Positions 4,354-5,068 of a stretch of DNA of 5,068 nt are shown here, one piece after another; position 1 is the first letter of the stretch, and the number at the start of each line of letters is the position of its first letter. This DNA is from Burkholderiales bacterium RIFCSPHIGHO2_12_FULL_61_11 (lineage in GTDB: Bacteria > Pseudomonadota > Gammaproteobacteria > Burkholderiales > Burkholderiaceae_C). The notes below the pieces were generated by a model. The model did no database searches. It had not been told where the DNA came from and saw nothing but the letters and a program-made list of their open reading frames with translations. The position numbers and the translations under genes are program-made. The stretch lies in assembly GCA_001770785.1 (NCBI GenBank), contig MERZ01000038.1, forward strand, positions 42,405 to 47,472. The letters are read 5' to 3'.

Positions 4354-5068
4354 GTGGGAGCCAGCTACATCGGCAGGTTTGCGCCCTCGCCCACCGGGCC
4401 TCTGCATGCTGGCTCGCTGGTTGCCGCGCTGGCCAGTTGGCTCGATGCCCGTGCCCACGGTGGCCGGTGGCTGGTGCGCATGGAAGACGTCGACACACCG
4501 CGTTGCGTGGCTGGTGCCGCCCAGATTATTTTTTCACAACTGGCCGCCTGCGGCCTGGTGCCGGACGAGCCGCCGGTTTACCAGTCGCAGCGCAGCGCCC
4601 TGTATCAGCAGGCACTCGATCGACTCGTGGCCCAAGGTGGGGCCTATCCGTGCGGCTGCACGCGGCAGGACATGGCCCGCGCGCTGGCAGCCTCCGGGCA
4701 GCCACGGCAACGTCATGGCGAACTGGTGTACCCCGGCACCTGCCGCCACGGCCTGAATGGCCGCGCGGAACGGGCATGGCGCTTTCGGGTCGAGAGCCAT
4801 GAATCCAACGTCGAGAAGGAAGTGACCTGGTCCGACCGGCTGCTTGGACGCCAAAGCCAGGACGTCAGCCGCGAAGTGGGTGATTTTGTTCTCAAGCGCG
4901 CTGACGGTTTTTGGGCTTACCAGCTCGCCGTTGTGGTCGATGATGCCGCCCAGGGCATCACGCATATCGTACGGGGGCGGGATCTGGCCGACAACACCGC
5001 GCGGCAAATCCTGCTGCAGCGCGCACTCGGTCTACCAACACCGCACTACCTGCACACCCCGCTGGTGC
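4354..5068 (+). CDS. gluQ: glutamyl-Q tRNA(Asp) synthetase, partial (right edge)
   Basis: The visible 238 residues are the N-terminal part of GluQRS (YadB), a truncated glutamyl-tRNA synthetase paralogue without an anticodon-binding domain. It activates glutamate and attaches it to queuosine at position 34 of tRNA(Asp). The opening [16 protein letters not shown] (7-22) carries the HIGH-type ATP signature as [13 protein letters not shown] (42-50) and the later [13 protein letters not shown] (173-185), YQLAVVVDD (189-197) and VRGRDL (206-211) follow in family order. The zinc site is intact: Cys100 and Cys102 in CGC, Tyr126 and Cys130 in YPGTC. The KMSKS-like motif and the last roughly 60 residues lie beyond the window. 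GTG is the start, just after the FAD oxidoreductase stop. The family call is very strong. Confidence 0.96.
   Translation, partial: MGASYIGRFAPSPTGPLHAGSLVAALASWLDARAHGGRWLVRMEDVDTPRCVAGAAQIIFSQLAACGLVPDEPPVYQSQRSALYQQALDRLVAQGGAYPCGCTRQDMARALAASGQPRQRHGELVYPGTCRHGLNGRAERAWRFRVESHESNVEKEVTWSDRLLGRQSQDVSREVGDFVLKRADGFWAYQLAVVVDDAAQGITHIVRGRDLADNTARQILLQRALGLPTPHYLHTPLV

Noticed and set aside
4169..5007. Long open frames on both strands over gluQ (4169-4756 plus, 4534-5007 minus)
   Set aside because: The GTG-started frame from 4354 encodes an unmistakable GluQRS with HIGH motif and zinc ligands; the others are shadows.
1..5068. Search by eye for CRISPR arrays, tRNA or rRNA genes, insertion sequence ends, phage genes and toxin-antitoxin pairs
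   Set aside because: No regularly spaced repeats, cloverleaf, transposase frame or terminal inverted repeats were found; all substantial sequence is explained by six chromosomal genes.

Overview
The window is GC-rich with strong third-position G/C codon bias. Its gene families look like those of a betaproteobacterium of the order Burkholderiales, most like a Comamonadaceae member (Polaromonas or Rhodoferax type). That placement comes from remembered family resemblance of the LysR regulator, the pirin and the flavoprotein, not from any search. I see no tRNA, rRNA, CRISPR array, insertion sequence or phage gene. Six protein genes can be supported, and nearly all the sequence is ordinary, tightly packed chromosomal coding DNA.

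Left half, minus strand (positions 145-2043): three redox genes point leftwards. In transcription order they are a YhhW-type pirin (putative quercetin dioxygenase), a DoxX-family membrane protein, and a WrbA-like flavodoxin-fold NAD(P)H:quinone oxidoreductase. They are separated by 105 and 111 bp spacers, each containing an inverted repeat. Together they suggest a detoxification module for quinones, flavonoids or other redox-active electrophiles.

Centre (2044-3105): a LysR-type regulator is transcribed divergently from the pirin gene across a 108 bp intergenic region. This region holds a perfect 17 bp palindrome of the LysR T-N11-A type plus two further copies of the same half-site. The layout is that of an autoregulated LysR protein that also activates the pirin-DoxX-flavodoxin genes. 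It is the best regulatory signal in the window.

Right half, plus strand (3106-5068): after a 153 bp spacer with a small palindrome and a short upstream reading frame comes a renalase-like FAD oxidoreductase. Only 18 bp later follows gluQ, the tRNA(Asp) queuosine glutamylase (GluQRS), which starts with GTG and runs off the right edge. These two are probably co-transcribed.

I found no clearly undescribed biological system. The items most worth checking are the half-site array in the LysR/pirin region, the absence of a Shine-Dalgarno sequence before the LysR gene, the short upstream frame with an ATGA overlap and the A9 tract at the start of the FAD oxidoreductase gene, and the in-frame, single-stop junction between that gene and gluQ.
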